A stretch of 9,274 nt of DNA from JBBDSU01 sp040904825 (GCA_040904825.1 JBBDSU010000023.1:1-9274), one strand, 5' to 3'; positions 1-6,431 are shown, counted from the stretch's first letter. Made by a program: numbers and translations. The notes: a model not told the origin generated them from the letters alone.

Positions 1-1720
1 CCTCGGATGCCACCCCGTGACCATTCGTCTCGGCACCACGCGACGCCGCCCCGCTCGCTGCCAGGTACCGAGAAAACGACTCCTCCTGTCGGACCACTCC
101 GACTCGGCATGGCACACACTGTCCGCAGGTTTCGTCGCGGAAGAAGCCTGTAATCCGTCGAACCACGGCCCTCATGTCGGCATCGTGACCGAACACCATC
201 ACAACACCGGATCCCAGCGACAGCCCCTGCGCGCGGGTGTCTTCGAACGTCAGCGGCACGTCGAGGGTTTCCTCGAGCACGAAACTTCCTGCCGCACCGC
301 CCAGCAGGATCGCCTGGATGCCATCAGGCGTCCCACCAGCGAGGTCGAGCAGTTGCCGCAAGGTTGCGCCAAAAGCGACCTCGTAGGTCCCAGGCCGCGC
401 GACCGAACCTGAGAGGCAGAACAGCCGTGTGCCGCTCGATTCTTCTGTACCGAGACTGCGATAGGCATCGGGTCCCTCCAGCACGATGTGCGGGACATTC
501 AGCAGCGTTTCGACATTGTTGATCACCGTGGGACGCCCGAAGAGGCCCGAGGTCGTCGGGAACGGCGGCTTGTTGCGAGGTTCGCCGCGATAACCCTCAA
601 TGGACTCCATCAGAGCGGTTTCTTCCCCACAGATGTAGGCGCCTTGTCCGCGGCGGATTTCGATGTCGAACGACTTGCCACTGCCCATGACGTCGTCGCC
701 GAGATAGCCGTCTCGACGTGCCGCGTCGATAGCGTGACTGATGCGCTCTGCCGCCAGCGGATATTCGCCGCGCAGGTACAAATAACCGACCTCGGCTCCA
801 ATGGCGGTCCCAGCAATCGCCATCGACTCAACGAGGGCGAAGGGATCACCCTCCATGAGCAATCGATCCTTGAAGGTGCCCGGTTCGGATTCGTCGGCGT
901 TGCAAATCAGATAGCGCGGAGCTTCGCCTTCAGCGACCGCGGCCCACTTCACACCCGTGGGGAACGCGGCGCCCCCGCGACCCTTCAGGCTGGCATCGGT
1001 GACAGCTGCGATGACCGATGCCGCGCCCATGTCCAGCGCTTCCCGCAAGGCATCAAAGCCCCCGTATTCACGAAACCCGTCGACATCCGATGGGTCGACG
1101 CGACCAACCCGCCTCAACAGTCGCGACGAGGACGATCCAGGCTCCATGCCACCAGCAGGCACGCCTCCATCGTTGCCCTGCGATCTGAGGGAACCCGCAG
1201 CCATCACGTCGGCGGCGGTGGCGCGGGTCACCACGGCATCGTCGGCACCCGCTCGTTGGACGAAGACTGCCGGGGCACGGTCACATTGGCCAAGGCATGG
1301 GCTTCGCTTCCAGGTGAACCCGTCAACCTCGTCATTCTCGTCACCGACGTGTTTGCGCAGATCTTCAATCAGCGCGTTGCCTCCGAAGGCCGCACATCCG
1401 ACGTCATCGCATACGTGGGCCACGCGAGGGGAGGCCGGTTCAGTGGACAGCAACGCGTAGAACGTCGCGACGCCGTAGGCCTCGGCCGGCGGCACCATCA
1501 GCCGGCGACAGATCTCATCAAGCGCGCCTGGACTGATCCAACCGAATTCTGCCTGCACAGCAGCCAACGCTGGGAGCAGGTGGTGGCGCATCGAACGGGC
1601 CTGTCGCCCGCCACGCACCACACGGCCAACTTCCTCGACGACCTCTGCTTCGGGCACGGTGGCAGCGATCACCGCTCGTTCGGCGTCGGTGGCCGGCGCA
1701 CCCGACAGTTTCAGGTCCAC
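1..1720 (-). CDS. fdhB: NAD-dependent formate dehydrogenase beta subunit, NuoE-NuoF fusion (C-terminus outside window)
   Basis: Diaphorase subunit that takes electrons from the formate-oxidising alpha subunit and reduces NAD+ through FMN. The frame is open for 573 codons and leaves the window at base 1. The N-terminal NuoE-like (thioredoxin-fold) domain has the [2Fe-2S] pattern C104-x4-C109 and C142-x3-C146 (SPCLGQCDRAP). After a Gly/Ser-rich linker (about residues 165-205) comes a NuoF-like domain with the FMN-loop motif KGRGGAAFPTG (GRGG at 247-250), NADESEPGTFKDR from residue 274 (NADH/FMN site), and AYICGEETALMESIEG. C532, C535 and C538 (CGQCVPCRVG) are three ligands of the [4Fe-4S] cluster; in the family the fourth lies about 40 residues later, outside the window. 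The GTG start at 1720 is chosen because a perfect GGAGGT lies 5 bases upstream. The gene follows fdhA on the same strand, so an operon is likely. Only the last C-terminal residues are unseen. Confidence 0.94.
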   Translation of the reverse strand, partial: MDLKLSGAPATDAERAVIAATVPEAEVVEEVGRVVRGGRQARSMRHHLLPALAAVQAEFGWISPGALDEICRRLMVPPAEAYGVATFYALLSTEPASPRVAHVCDDVGCAAFGGNALIEDLRKHVGDENDEVDGFTWKRSPCLGQCDRAPAVFVQRAGADDAVVTRATAADVMAAGSLRSQGNDGGVPAGGMEPGSSSSRLLRRVGRVDPSDVDGFREYGGFDALREALDMGAASVIAAVTDASLKGRGGAAFPTGVKWAAVAEGEAPRYLICNADESEPGTFKDRLLMEGDPFALVESMAIAGTAIGAEVGYLYLRGEYPLAAERISHAIDAARRDGYLGDDVMGSGKSFDIEIRRGQGAYICGEETALMESIEGYRGEPRNKPPFPTTSGLFGRPTVINNVETLLNVPHIVLEGPDAYRSLGTEESSGTRLFCLSGSVARPGTYEVAFGATLRQLLDLAGGTPDGIQAILLGGAAGSFVLEETLDVPLTFEDTRAQGLSLGSGVVMVFGHDADMRAVVRRITGFFRDETCGQCVPCRVGVVRQEESFSRYLAASGAASRGAETNGHGVASE

Positions 1721-1725
1721 ACGCG

Positions 1726-1731
1726 ACCTCC
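1726..1731 (-). promoter_or_regulatory. Ribosome binding site of fdhB
   Basis: GGAGGT on the minus strand, five bases before the GTG at 1720. It decides this start over the out-of-frame ATG at 1733, which overlaps the site. Its presence also argues that fdhB is translated as a separate protein and is not a fusion to fdhA, although the two frames happen to match across the nominal 100-base gap. Confidence 0.8.
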
Positions 1732-1734
1732 ATC

Positions 1735-1834
1735 NNNNNNNNNNNNNNNNNNNNNNNNNNNNNNNNNNNNNNNNNNNNNNNNNNNNNNNNNNNNNNNNNN
1801 NNNNNNNNNNNNNNNNNNNNNNNNNNNNNNNNNN
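1735..1834. other. Assembly gap of 100 N between fdhA and fdhB
   Basis: Exactly 100 N, the usual scaffold placeholder for a gap of unknown size. Unlike the other two gaps, its flanks share no obvious sequence. The left flank holds the fdhB ribosome binding site. The right flank holds fdhA codon 663, equivalent to about residue 698 of the 715-residue E. coli FdhF. The missing DNA therefore probably includes only the last codons of fdhA and a short spacer. Confidence 0.95.
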
Positions 1835-3823
1835 GGCAGCGGTAGAGCCAGCATCGTTGGAGGTTGCTGTGATCTTGTTCACCTTGACCGCGGTCGCCTT
1901 GAACTCCGACGTGCCCGACTTCGGGTCCCAGGTATCGATCGTCAGGAGATTGACATCCGCCTGGTCTGGGAAGTGCAGCGTCATAAACAGCAGACCTTGG
2001 CGCAGCATGGGATCGACGGCGACCGGCACGGTGATCGCGCCGCGACGCGAAGCAACCTCGACAAGGTCGCCGTCAACGATCGCCAGTCGTTGCGCGTCGT
2101 CGACACCGATCTCCAGCGCCCCTCCGTTGCGGTTAGGCGCCGAATACCCGCCGGTCTGCACGCCGGTGTTGTAGGAATCAAGATGGCGGCCCGTCGTCAG
2201 CCGGTACGGATAGTCCTCGGTCAGTCGATCAACGGGTGGAACCCACTCGGCCGGGATAAACGGTGCTGGCTCGCCTTCGATCGGGTCCTGCCACAGCCTT
2301 TCGTGCAGGGTCCGCGTCCCTGGATGGTCTTCTGTCGGACAAGGCCACTGCAACCCGCCATGCGCTTCGAGACGGGCATACGACATCCCGCCGTGCATCG
2401 GCGACAGGGACCGCAGTTCGTCCCAGGCGCCTTCGGCTGTGACTTCGCCCCAGTCATGGCCGAGTCTGGATGCCAGCGCCGCAATGATGTCGATGTCGCG
2501 CCGGGCGCCACCAGGTGGCGGCAGCGCTGGCCTGACCCGTTGCACACGACGTTCAGAGTTGGTCACGGTTCCTTGTGCCTCGCACCAATCTGCAGCGGCG
2601 GGAAGGACCACGTCGGCCAGTTCAGCCGTACGCGTCAAGAAGAGGTCTTGCACCACAAGCAGATCCAGATCCTGCAGCAATTGGCGCGCATGACCGACGT
2701 CAGCTTCCGACTGCGCCGGGTTCTCGCCGATCACGTAGACGCCACGCAGCGTTCCGGCATCCATCGCTTCGAACATCTGGCTCAGATGCCAACCTCGCTG
2801 CGGTGGAATCGTCGCGCCCCACGCTCGTTCAAACCTGCCACGGATTTCGTCGTCCTCGACATCCTGAAACCCCGGAAGCTTGTTGGGGAGCGCTCCCATG
2901 TCGCCGCCGCCCTGGACGTTGTTCTGTCCACGTAGCGGCACCAGCCCGGATCCTTCGCGGCCGACATGGCCGGTCAACAGTGCCAGGCTGATCAGTGCCA
3001 GCACGTTGTCGGTGGCATTGTGATGCTCGGTGATCCCCAGCGTCCAGCAGATCTGCGCCTTGCCTGCCGTCGCGTAAGCGATGGCGACTTCGCGGATGAC
3101 GTCTCCGGGAATCCCGGTGATCTCGGTGGCGCGTTCGAGCGTGTAGGTGTCGACAACCTCGGCGTAGTCGTCGAACCCGACCGTGGCGCGCGCGACGAAG
3201 TCATGGTCGACGAGGTCTTCGGTGATGATCACCCGCGCCATCGCGTTGGCGAGAGCAATGTCGCTGCCGACCTCAATGCCCATCCACACGTCGGCCCATG
3301 CCCCAGAGGCGGTACGGCGCGGGTCGACGGCGAACACCCGCGCGCCGTTACGCACCCCACGCAGCAGGTGATGGAAGAAGATGGGGTGGGCGGCACGCGC
3401 ATTCGACCCCCAGAGGAACACGACATCGGCGTCGTGGATCTCCTCGTAGGAGGACGTCCCTCCACCTGCTCCGAAGACTGCCGCCAGACCGGCGACGGAC
3501 GGAGCGTGTCAGGTCCTATTGCACGAGTCGATGTTGTTGGTGCCCACGACAGAGCGTGCGAACTTCTGCGCCAGGTAGTTCGTCTCGTTGGTGGCCTTCG
3601 AGCACGAAAACATCCCGAGCGCGGTCGCACCGTGCTCATCTCTGATCGCAGCCATCCCTGCGGTTGCGCGATCAAGCGCTTCGTCCCAAGTCGCCGGCCG
3701 CAGCTCGCCGTGCTCGCGGACCATCGGAGTTGTCAGGCGTGGCCGTCGATGGACGCCGCGGTTGCGGCCGCCACGTCCCTCAACGCCACTCGCGCGAGGC
3801 CCAGGCTGAGGATGGATCGCCAT
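1835..3823 (-). CDS. fdhA: Formate dehydrogenase alpha subunit, selenocysteine-containing, lacking the N-terminal [4Fe-4S] domain (C-terminal end in gap)
   Basis: Molybdopterin (bis-MGD) oxidoreductase that oxidises formate to CO2. Codon 105 is TGA (3509-3511), set in SCNRT-U-HAPSVAGL, which matches the active site of E. coli FdhF (U140, H141). The frame continues intact for another 558 codons to the gap. Family landmarks in order: LTTPMV (30-35), TWDEALD, NETNYLAQKFAR, TNNIDSC, U105-H106, FLWGSNARAAHP, VDPRRT, TGHVGREGSGL, and LRGQNNVQGGGDMGALP, in which R298 lies 193 residues after U105, the same spacing as U140 to R333 in FdhF. Near the C-terminus are LADVVLPAA, TNSERRVQ, LTTGRHLDSYNTG and GTSEFKATAV. 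The first 30 residues contain no cysteine: the usual CxxCxxxC ... C-[LV]-K-G cluster domain (about 55 residues) is absent, and GVEGRGG stands where CVKGRFG would be. The ATG at 3823 is fixed by AAAGGAG six bases upstream. fdhB follows. Expression requires SelA, SelB, SelD and tRNA-Sec encoded elsewhere. Confidence 0.95.
3468..3505 (-). promoter_or_regulatory. Bacterial SECIS hairpin in fdhA mRNA
   Basis: Lies three bases after the UGA. Outer stem: GCUCCG (3505-3500) pairs perfectly with CGGAGC (3473-3468). An internal loop follows (3 nt on the 5' side, 6 nt on the 3' side). Inner stem: GUCGCC (3496-3491) pairs with GGCGGC (3485-3480) through one U-G pair, closed by the loop GGUCU (3490-3486). 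The loop sequence and its distance of 18 nt from the UGA match what I recall of E. coli fdhF, where SelB binds the apical GGUCU region. Pairings were found by eye and not by energy calculation. Confidence 0.85.
3509..3511 (-). other. UGA selenocysteine codon (Sec105 of FdhA)
   Basis: TGA in the fdhA frame at the exact column that holds Sec or Cys (the Mo ligand) in formate dehydrogenases. The conserved residues on both sides are intact and the downstream frame is open, so recoding is favoured over a nonsense mutation. A standard gene caller would truncate the gene here after 104 codons, or start it anew downstream. Confidence 0.93.
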
Positions 3824-3829
3824 GTCGTG

Positions 3830-3836
3830 CTCCTTT
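3830..3836 (-). promoter_or_regulatory. Ribosome binding site of fdhA
   Basis: AAAGGAG on the minus strand with a 6-base spacer (CACGAC) to the ATG at 3823. It supports this start over the in-frame upstream start at 3898, and therefore supports the short N-terminus of FdhA as real. Confidence 0.8.
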
Positions 3837-3970
3837 GTCGAACGGATGCCTCCCAGCACCTGATCACCGGACGAGGCCGCCCCACGCAGGCCGCCCACGC
3901 AAGTAGGACCGTCGTCCGCGACGTCGCCCAGTCAGAATGTAGATGGAGACAAGGCCCGCCGCACGAAAAA

Positions 3971-3992
3971 GCAACCGTTGCGCAATGCGCAT
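3971..3992. promoter_or_regulatory. Cluster of overlapping palindromes, possible operator
   Basis: Three short dyads abut or overlap within 22 bases: GCAAC-C-GTTGC (3971-3981), TTGCGCAA (3978-3985) and ATGCGCAT (3985-3992). They lie about 150 bases upstream of the fdhA start, where a regulator site is plausible. There is no match to a regulator I can name. GC-rich DNA gives short palindromes by chance, so confidence is low. Confidence 0.3.
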
Positions 3993-4053
3993 CGTTAGCA
4001 AGCGGCTCCGCGGCACAACAACCCCACCTCGATAGCCACGTCGATGCGTCACG

Positions 4054-4107
4054 ATTCCCGGCGCATCGTCGATCCCCGGCGCATCGACGATCCCCGGCGC
4101 ATCACGA
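4054..4107. repeat. 18-bp tandem repeat, three units
   Basis: Three consecutive 18-base units (4054-4071, 4072-4089, 4090-4107) share the core CCCGGCGCATC exactly, with cores at 4057, 4075 and 4093. The junctions read ATCG-T-CGAT and ATCG-A-CGAT, themselves small palindromes. The array sits between ettA and fdhA. Confidence 0.85.
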
Positions 4108-4168
4108 CCCTCAGCGTGTCAACATGCCTAGGCGCGACCTCCTCGACGCGTGCCCCGGATCTTTGCTA

Positions 4169-4197
4169 CCCCGGCGCATCAGGCTCCCCGGCGCGTC
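4169..4197. repeat. Two diverged units of the same repeat next to ettA
   Basis: CCCCGGCGCATC (4169-4180) and CCCCGGCGCGTC (4186-4197) are spaced 17 bases apart and share the core of the 4054-4107 array. The second unit recurs on the other side of the N gap, where it encodes the last residues of EttA. The repeat family therefore reaches into the coding end of ettA. Confidence 0.75.
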
Positions 4198-4199
4198 AG
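4179..4199. repeat. 21-bp sequence identical to 4300-4320, left flank of gap
   Basis: The 21 bases before the N run are identical to the first 21 bases after it. This is the pattern expected of two contigs that overlap at their ends but were joined with a placeholder. Collapse of a longer tandem repeat at this point is the alternative, since the shared sequence is itself a repeat unit. Confidence 0.9.
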
Positions 4200-4299
4200 N
4201 NNNNNNNNNNNNNNNNNNNNNNNNNNNNNNNNNNNNNNNNNNNNNNNNNNNNNNNNNNNNNNNNNNNNNNNNNNNNNNNNNNNNNNNNNNNNNNNNNNN
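4200..4299. other. Assembly gap of 100 N, probably artefactual
   Basis: Exactly 100 N between identical 21-base flanks. If the flanks are merged, the ettA stop codon runs straight into the repeat region upstream of fdhA with no missing sequence. Confidence 0.95.
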
Positions 4300-4320
4300 T
4301 CAGGCTCCCCGGCGCGTCAG
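4300..4320. repeat. 21-bp sequence identical to 4179-4199, right flank of gap
   Basis: Second copy of the gap-flanking sequence. On the minus strand it holds the ettA stop codon (TGA, 4302-4300) and the last six sense codons (LTRRGA), so the EttA C-terminus is encoded within a repeat unit. Confidence 0.9.
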
Positions 4321-6012
4321 CGGCTTGTAGCGAATCCGGGTCGGGTTGAGCGCGTCATCACCCCGGCGCGCACGCAAGTCCTCTTCGTATTCCGAGTATC
4401 CGCCCGGATACCACACGACCTGCGAGTTGCCTTCGAACGCCAGAATGTGCGTTGCCACCTTGTCGAGGAACCACCGGTCGTGGCTGGTGATCACGGCACA
4501 ACCAGCGAATTCCAGCAGTGCCTCTTCCAGCGAGCGCAACGTGTCGACATCAAGGTCGTTGGTCGGCTCATCCAACAGCAGCAGGTTGGCTTCGTTCTGC
4601 AACAGCTTGGCCAGGTGGATGCGGTTGCGCTCTCCACCCGAGCACGATCCAACGTTCTTCTGCTGGTCGCCACCTTTGAAGCCGAACGCCGCGACATACG
4701 CCCGCGATGCCATCTCGGTCGCGCCCAATCGCACCCAGTCGCCTCCGCCGGTGATCTCTTCGAAGACGCTCCGGTCGGCGTCCAAATGGGCACGCGACTG
4801 GTCGACATACGACAGGTCCACGGTGTCACCCACCCGCAGGGTCCCGTCGTCGGGTTCTTCGGGGCCGTCTGGCAGCAGGTCAGCGTGCCCCGCCGCAGTG
4901 ACAATCATGCGGAACAGTGTCGTCTTGCCTGCACCGTTGGGTCCGATCACCCCGACAATGCCTCCCGGCGGCAGCGAGAAGGTCAGATCCTCGACCAGCA
5001 ACCGATCACCAAAACCTTTGACCACCCCATCAGCCTCGACAACCACCGACCCGAGCCGCGGCCCGGTCGGGATCATGATCACCGGCTTGGTGATCTGCTT
5101 GGGACGTTCCTGGTTGAGCAGCGTCTCATAGGCCTGCACTCGCGCTTTGGCTTTGGCACGGCGGCCCTGCGGCGTCTGGCGCACCCAGTCCGCCTCCTCA
5201 GCCAGCTGCCGCTGACGCGCCGATTCCTCACGTTCCTCGGTCGCGAGCCGTGCACGCTTCTGTTCCAGCCATCCGGAATAGTTGCCCTGGAACGGGTAGC
5301 CACGTCCCCGATCGACCTCCAGGATCCACTCAGCGACCTCGTCGAGGAAATAGCGATCGTGGGTGATCGACACGACCGTGCCCGCGTAGTCCTTGAGGTG
5401 ACGCTGCAGCCATGCGACCGTTTCGGCATCAAGGTGGTTGGTCGGCTCATCGAGCAACAGCAGATCGGGCTTCGACAGCAACAGCCGGCACAGCGCCACA
5501 CGTCGACGTTCTCCACCGGACAGGACGGTCACGTCGTCGGCGTCCGGAACGCGCAAGGCATCCATGGCTACTTCGATCGTGCGGTCCAAGTCCCAAGCGT
5601 CAGCCGCGTCGATGGCGTCCTGAACTTCACCCATCTCGGTGTACACCCGCTGCATTTCGTCGTCGTCGAGCGGCTCTGACAGTTTGGCAGTCAATGCGTT
5701 GAATCGCTCCATCAAGCCGGCAGTCTCGCCAAGCCCTTCGAGCACGTTGTCGCGCACGGACTTGGACTCGTCAAGCTCTGGCTCTTGAGCCAGATAGCCG
5801 ACAGTGATCCCCTTGGCTGGCCAGGCCTCGCCGTCGAATTCGGTGTCGACGCCAGCCATGATCTTGACCAGCGTCGACTTGCCGGCGCCATTTGGCCCGA
5901 TCACACCAATCTTGGCACCAGGTAGAAACGACAACCAGATGTCATTGAGCACCTGCTTGCCGCCGGGAACTGTCTTGGACAGTCCCTTCATCACGAACAC
6001 ATATTCCGCCAC
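4300..6012 (-). CDS. ettA: Energy-dependent translational throttle protein EttA (ABC-F ATPase)
   Basis: Soluble tandem ABC-F ATPase that binds the ribosomal E site and, in E. coli, gates entry into elongation according to the ATP/ADP ratio. It has 570 residues against about 555 in E. coli. ABC1: Walker A GPNGAGKST (39-47), EttA arm insertion (about 95-140), signature LSGGERR (164-170), Walker B LLLLDEP with E189, and H218. The linker with the tRNA-contacting segment spans about 244-312. ABC2: Walker A GPNGAGKTT (357-365), signature CSGGERN (457-463; Cys replaces the usual Leu), Walker B LLLLDEP (477-483) with E482. An extra stretch of about 10 acidic/proline-rich residues (around 371-388) in ABC2 accounts for most of the added length. 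The C-terminus RIRYKPLTR is typical, followed by RGA. The GTG start at 6012 has GGAG six bases upstream and begins MAEYVFVMKGLSK, as the family does. Nothing visible suggests an operon with fdhA. Confidence 0.97.
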   Translation of the reverse strand: MAEYVFVMKGLSKTVPGGKQVLNDIWLSFLPGAKIGVIGPNGAGKSTLVKIMAGVDTEFDGEAWPAKGITVGYLAQEPELDESKSVRDNVLEGLGETAGLMERFNALTAKLSEPLDDDEMQRVYTEMGEVQDAIDAADAWDLDRTIEVAMDALRVPDADDVTVLSGGERRRVALCRLLLSKPDLLLLDEPTNHLDAETVAWLQRHLKDYAGTVVSITHDRYFLDEVAEWILEVDRGRGYPFQGNYSGWLEQKRARLATEEREESARQRQLAEEADWVRQTPQGRRAKAKARVQAYETLLNQERPKQITKPVIMIPTGPRLGSVVVEADGVVKGFGDRLLVEDLTFSLPPGGIVGVIGPNGAGKTTLFRMIVTAAGHADLLPDGPEEPDDGTLRVGDTVDLSYVDQSRAHLDADRSVFEEITGGGDWVRLGATEMASRAYVAAFGFKGGDQQKNVGSCSGGERNRIHLAKLLQNEANLLLLDEPTNDLDVDTLRSLEEALLEFAGCAVITSHDRWFLDKVATHILAFEGNSQVVWYPGGYSEYEEDLRARRGDDALNPTRIRYKPLTRRGA

Positions 6013-6018
6013 AAACCA

Positions 6019-6022
6019 CTCC
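6019..6022 (-). promoter_or_regulatory. Ribosome binding site of ettA
   Basis: GGAG with six bases (TGGTTT) to the GTG start at 6012. It supports the GTG start, whose product aligns with the family N-terminus. Confidence 0.6.
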
Positions 6023-6115
6023 GATGCGGGTTGACACTTGATCAGCGGCTCGCAATGTCAGAACCGCATGCCGAGGCTATCGACGTCAGCAATGTTGATC
6101 GCTGGGCGACGGGTT

Positions 6116-6137
6116 CACAGTGATTCCTGGCCGCTGC
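6116..6137. repeat. 22-bp sequence identical to 6238-6259, left flank of gap
   Basis: The 22 bases before the N run recur exactly as the first 22 after it. Unlike the other gap, this sequence is not part of a tandem array, so a contig-end overlap is the simplest reading. Confidence 0.9.
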
Positions 6138-6237
6138 NNNNNNNNNNNNNNNNNNNNNNNNNNNNNNNNNNNNNNNNNNNNNNNNNNNNNNNNNNNNNNN
6201 NNNNNNNNNNNNNNNNNNNNNNNNNNNNNNNNNNNNN
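6138..6237. other. Assembly gap of 100 N, probably artefactual
   Basis: Placeholder gap between identical 22-base flanks. Merging the flanks would leave an ettA to diguanylate-cyclase intergenic region of about 377 bases. Confidence 0.95.
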
Positions 6238-6259
6238 CACAGTGATTCCTGGCCGCTGC
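6238..6259. repeat. 22-bp sequence identical to 6116-6137, right flank of gap
   Basis: Second copy of the contig-end sequence described at 6116-6137. Confidence 0.9.
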
Positions 6260-6304
6260 CTGGCCCCCGAGTACCCTGCTTAACTCGCAATGCGCCCTGG
6301 GAAT

Positions 6305-6339
6305 ATGGCGTGGGACCTGAACTACCCCTGGTGCGCCAT
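6305..6339. other. Inverted repeat / possible hairpin
   Basis: ATGGCG (6305-6310) pairs perfectly with CGCCAT (6334-6339). Inside, GGG (6312-6314) can pair with CCC (6325-6327), leaving an uneven internal loop. It lies about 170 bases upstream of the diguanylate cyclase start. Function unknown. Confidence 0.35.
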
Positions 6340-6376
6340 GCGAAGTCGACAGCCTGGGTTCTGGGTTTCAGTCAAT

Positions 6377-6389
6377 GGGGCGCAGCCCC
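6377..6389. other. Short GC hairpin
   Basis: GGGGC (6377-6381) and GCCCC (6385-6389) form a 5-bp all-GC stem around a 3-base GCA loop. No T-run follows on either strand, so it is not a classic intrinsic terminator. Confidence 0.4.
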
Positions 6390-6413
6390 GCCGGCGGTCG
6401 ACCGTGACGCAGC

Positions 6414-6431
6414 GTGACTGCCCCCAGTCAC
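6414..6431. other. Perfect 7-bp inverted repeat with CCCC loop
   Basis: GTGACTG (6414-6420) and CAGTCAC (6425-6431) form a perfect stem around CCCC. It begins about 100 bases upstream of the diguanylate cyclase ATG. It could be an operator, a 5'-leader hairpin, or a terminator without a U-tract. The sequence alone does not decide. Confidence 0.5.

Larger units (their letters stand above)
3824..4199. other. Non-coding region upstream of fdhA
   Basis: No plausible gene on either strand. I looked on the minus strand for a missing iron-sulfur start of fdhA (CxxCxxxC) in the region next to the gene and found none. It should hold the fdhA promoter. A TACATT that could serve as a -10 (3941-3936, minus strand) has no convincing -35. 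The region carries a palindrome cluster (3971-3992) and a tandem repeat (4054-4107 and 4169-4197), listed separately. Confidence 0.6.

Noticed and set aside
1721..1734. fdhA-fdhB fusion protein
   Set aside because: The frames agree only through a placeholder gap of arbitrary length, and fdhB has its own ribosome binding site and GTG start.
488..2935. 815-codon open frame on the plus strand across the N gap
   Set aside because: It is the antisense shadow of fdhB and fdhA in GC-rich DNA; its product resembles nothing and contains the N run. The minus strand carries unmistakable family motifs over the whole span.
3509..3511. TGA as a nonsense mutation making fdhA a pseudogene
   Set aside because: It falls exactly on the Sec position, is followed by a SECIS-like hairpin, and the rest of the gene shows no decay.
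4054..4107. CRISPR array
   Set aside because: The units are 18 bp and directly contiguous with no unique spacers; no cas gene is present.
4117..4122. Minus-strand TTGACA as the fdhA -35 element
   Set aside because: The sequence 16-18 bases downstream is the GC-rich repeat, without a TANNNT-like -10.
2966..4330. 454-codon plus-strand open frame
   Set aside because: Antisense to fdhA and running through the tandem repeats and N gap; low-complexity product with no recognisable domain.
4150..5679. 509-codon plus-strand open frame
   Set aside because: Antisense shadow of ettA, starting in the repeat region and crossing the N gap.
6031..6036. Plus-strand promoter with a perfect TTGACA
   Set aside because: No acceptable -10 hexamer occurs 16-18 bases downstream, and the next plus-strand gene is nearly 500 bases away.
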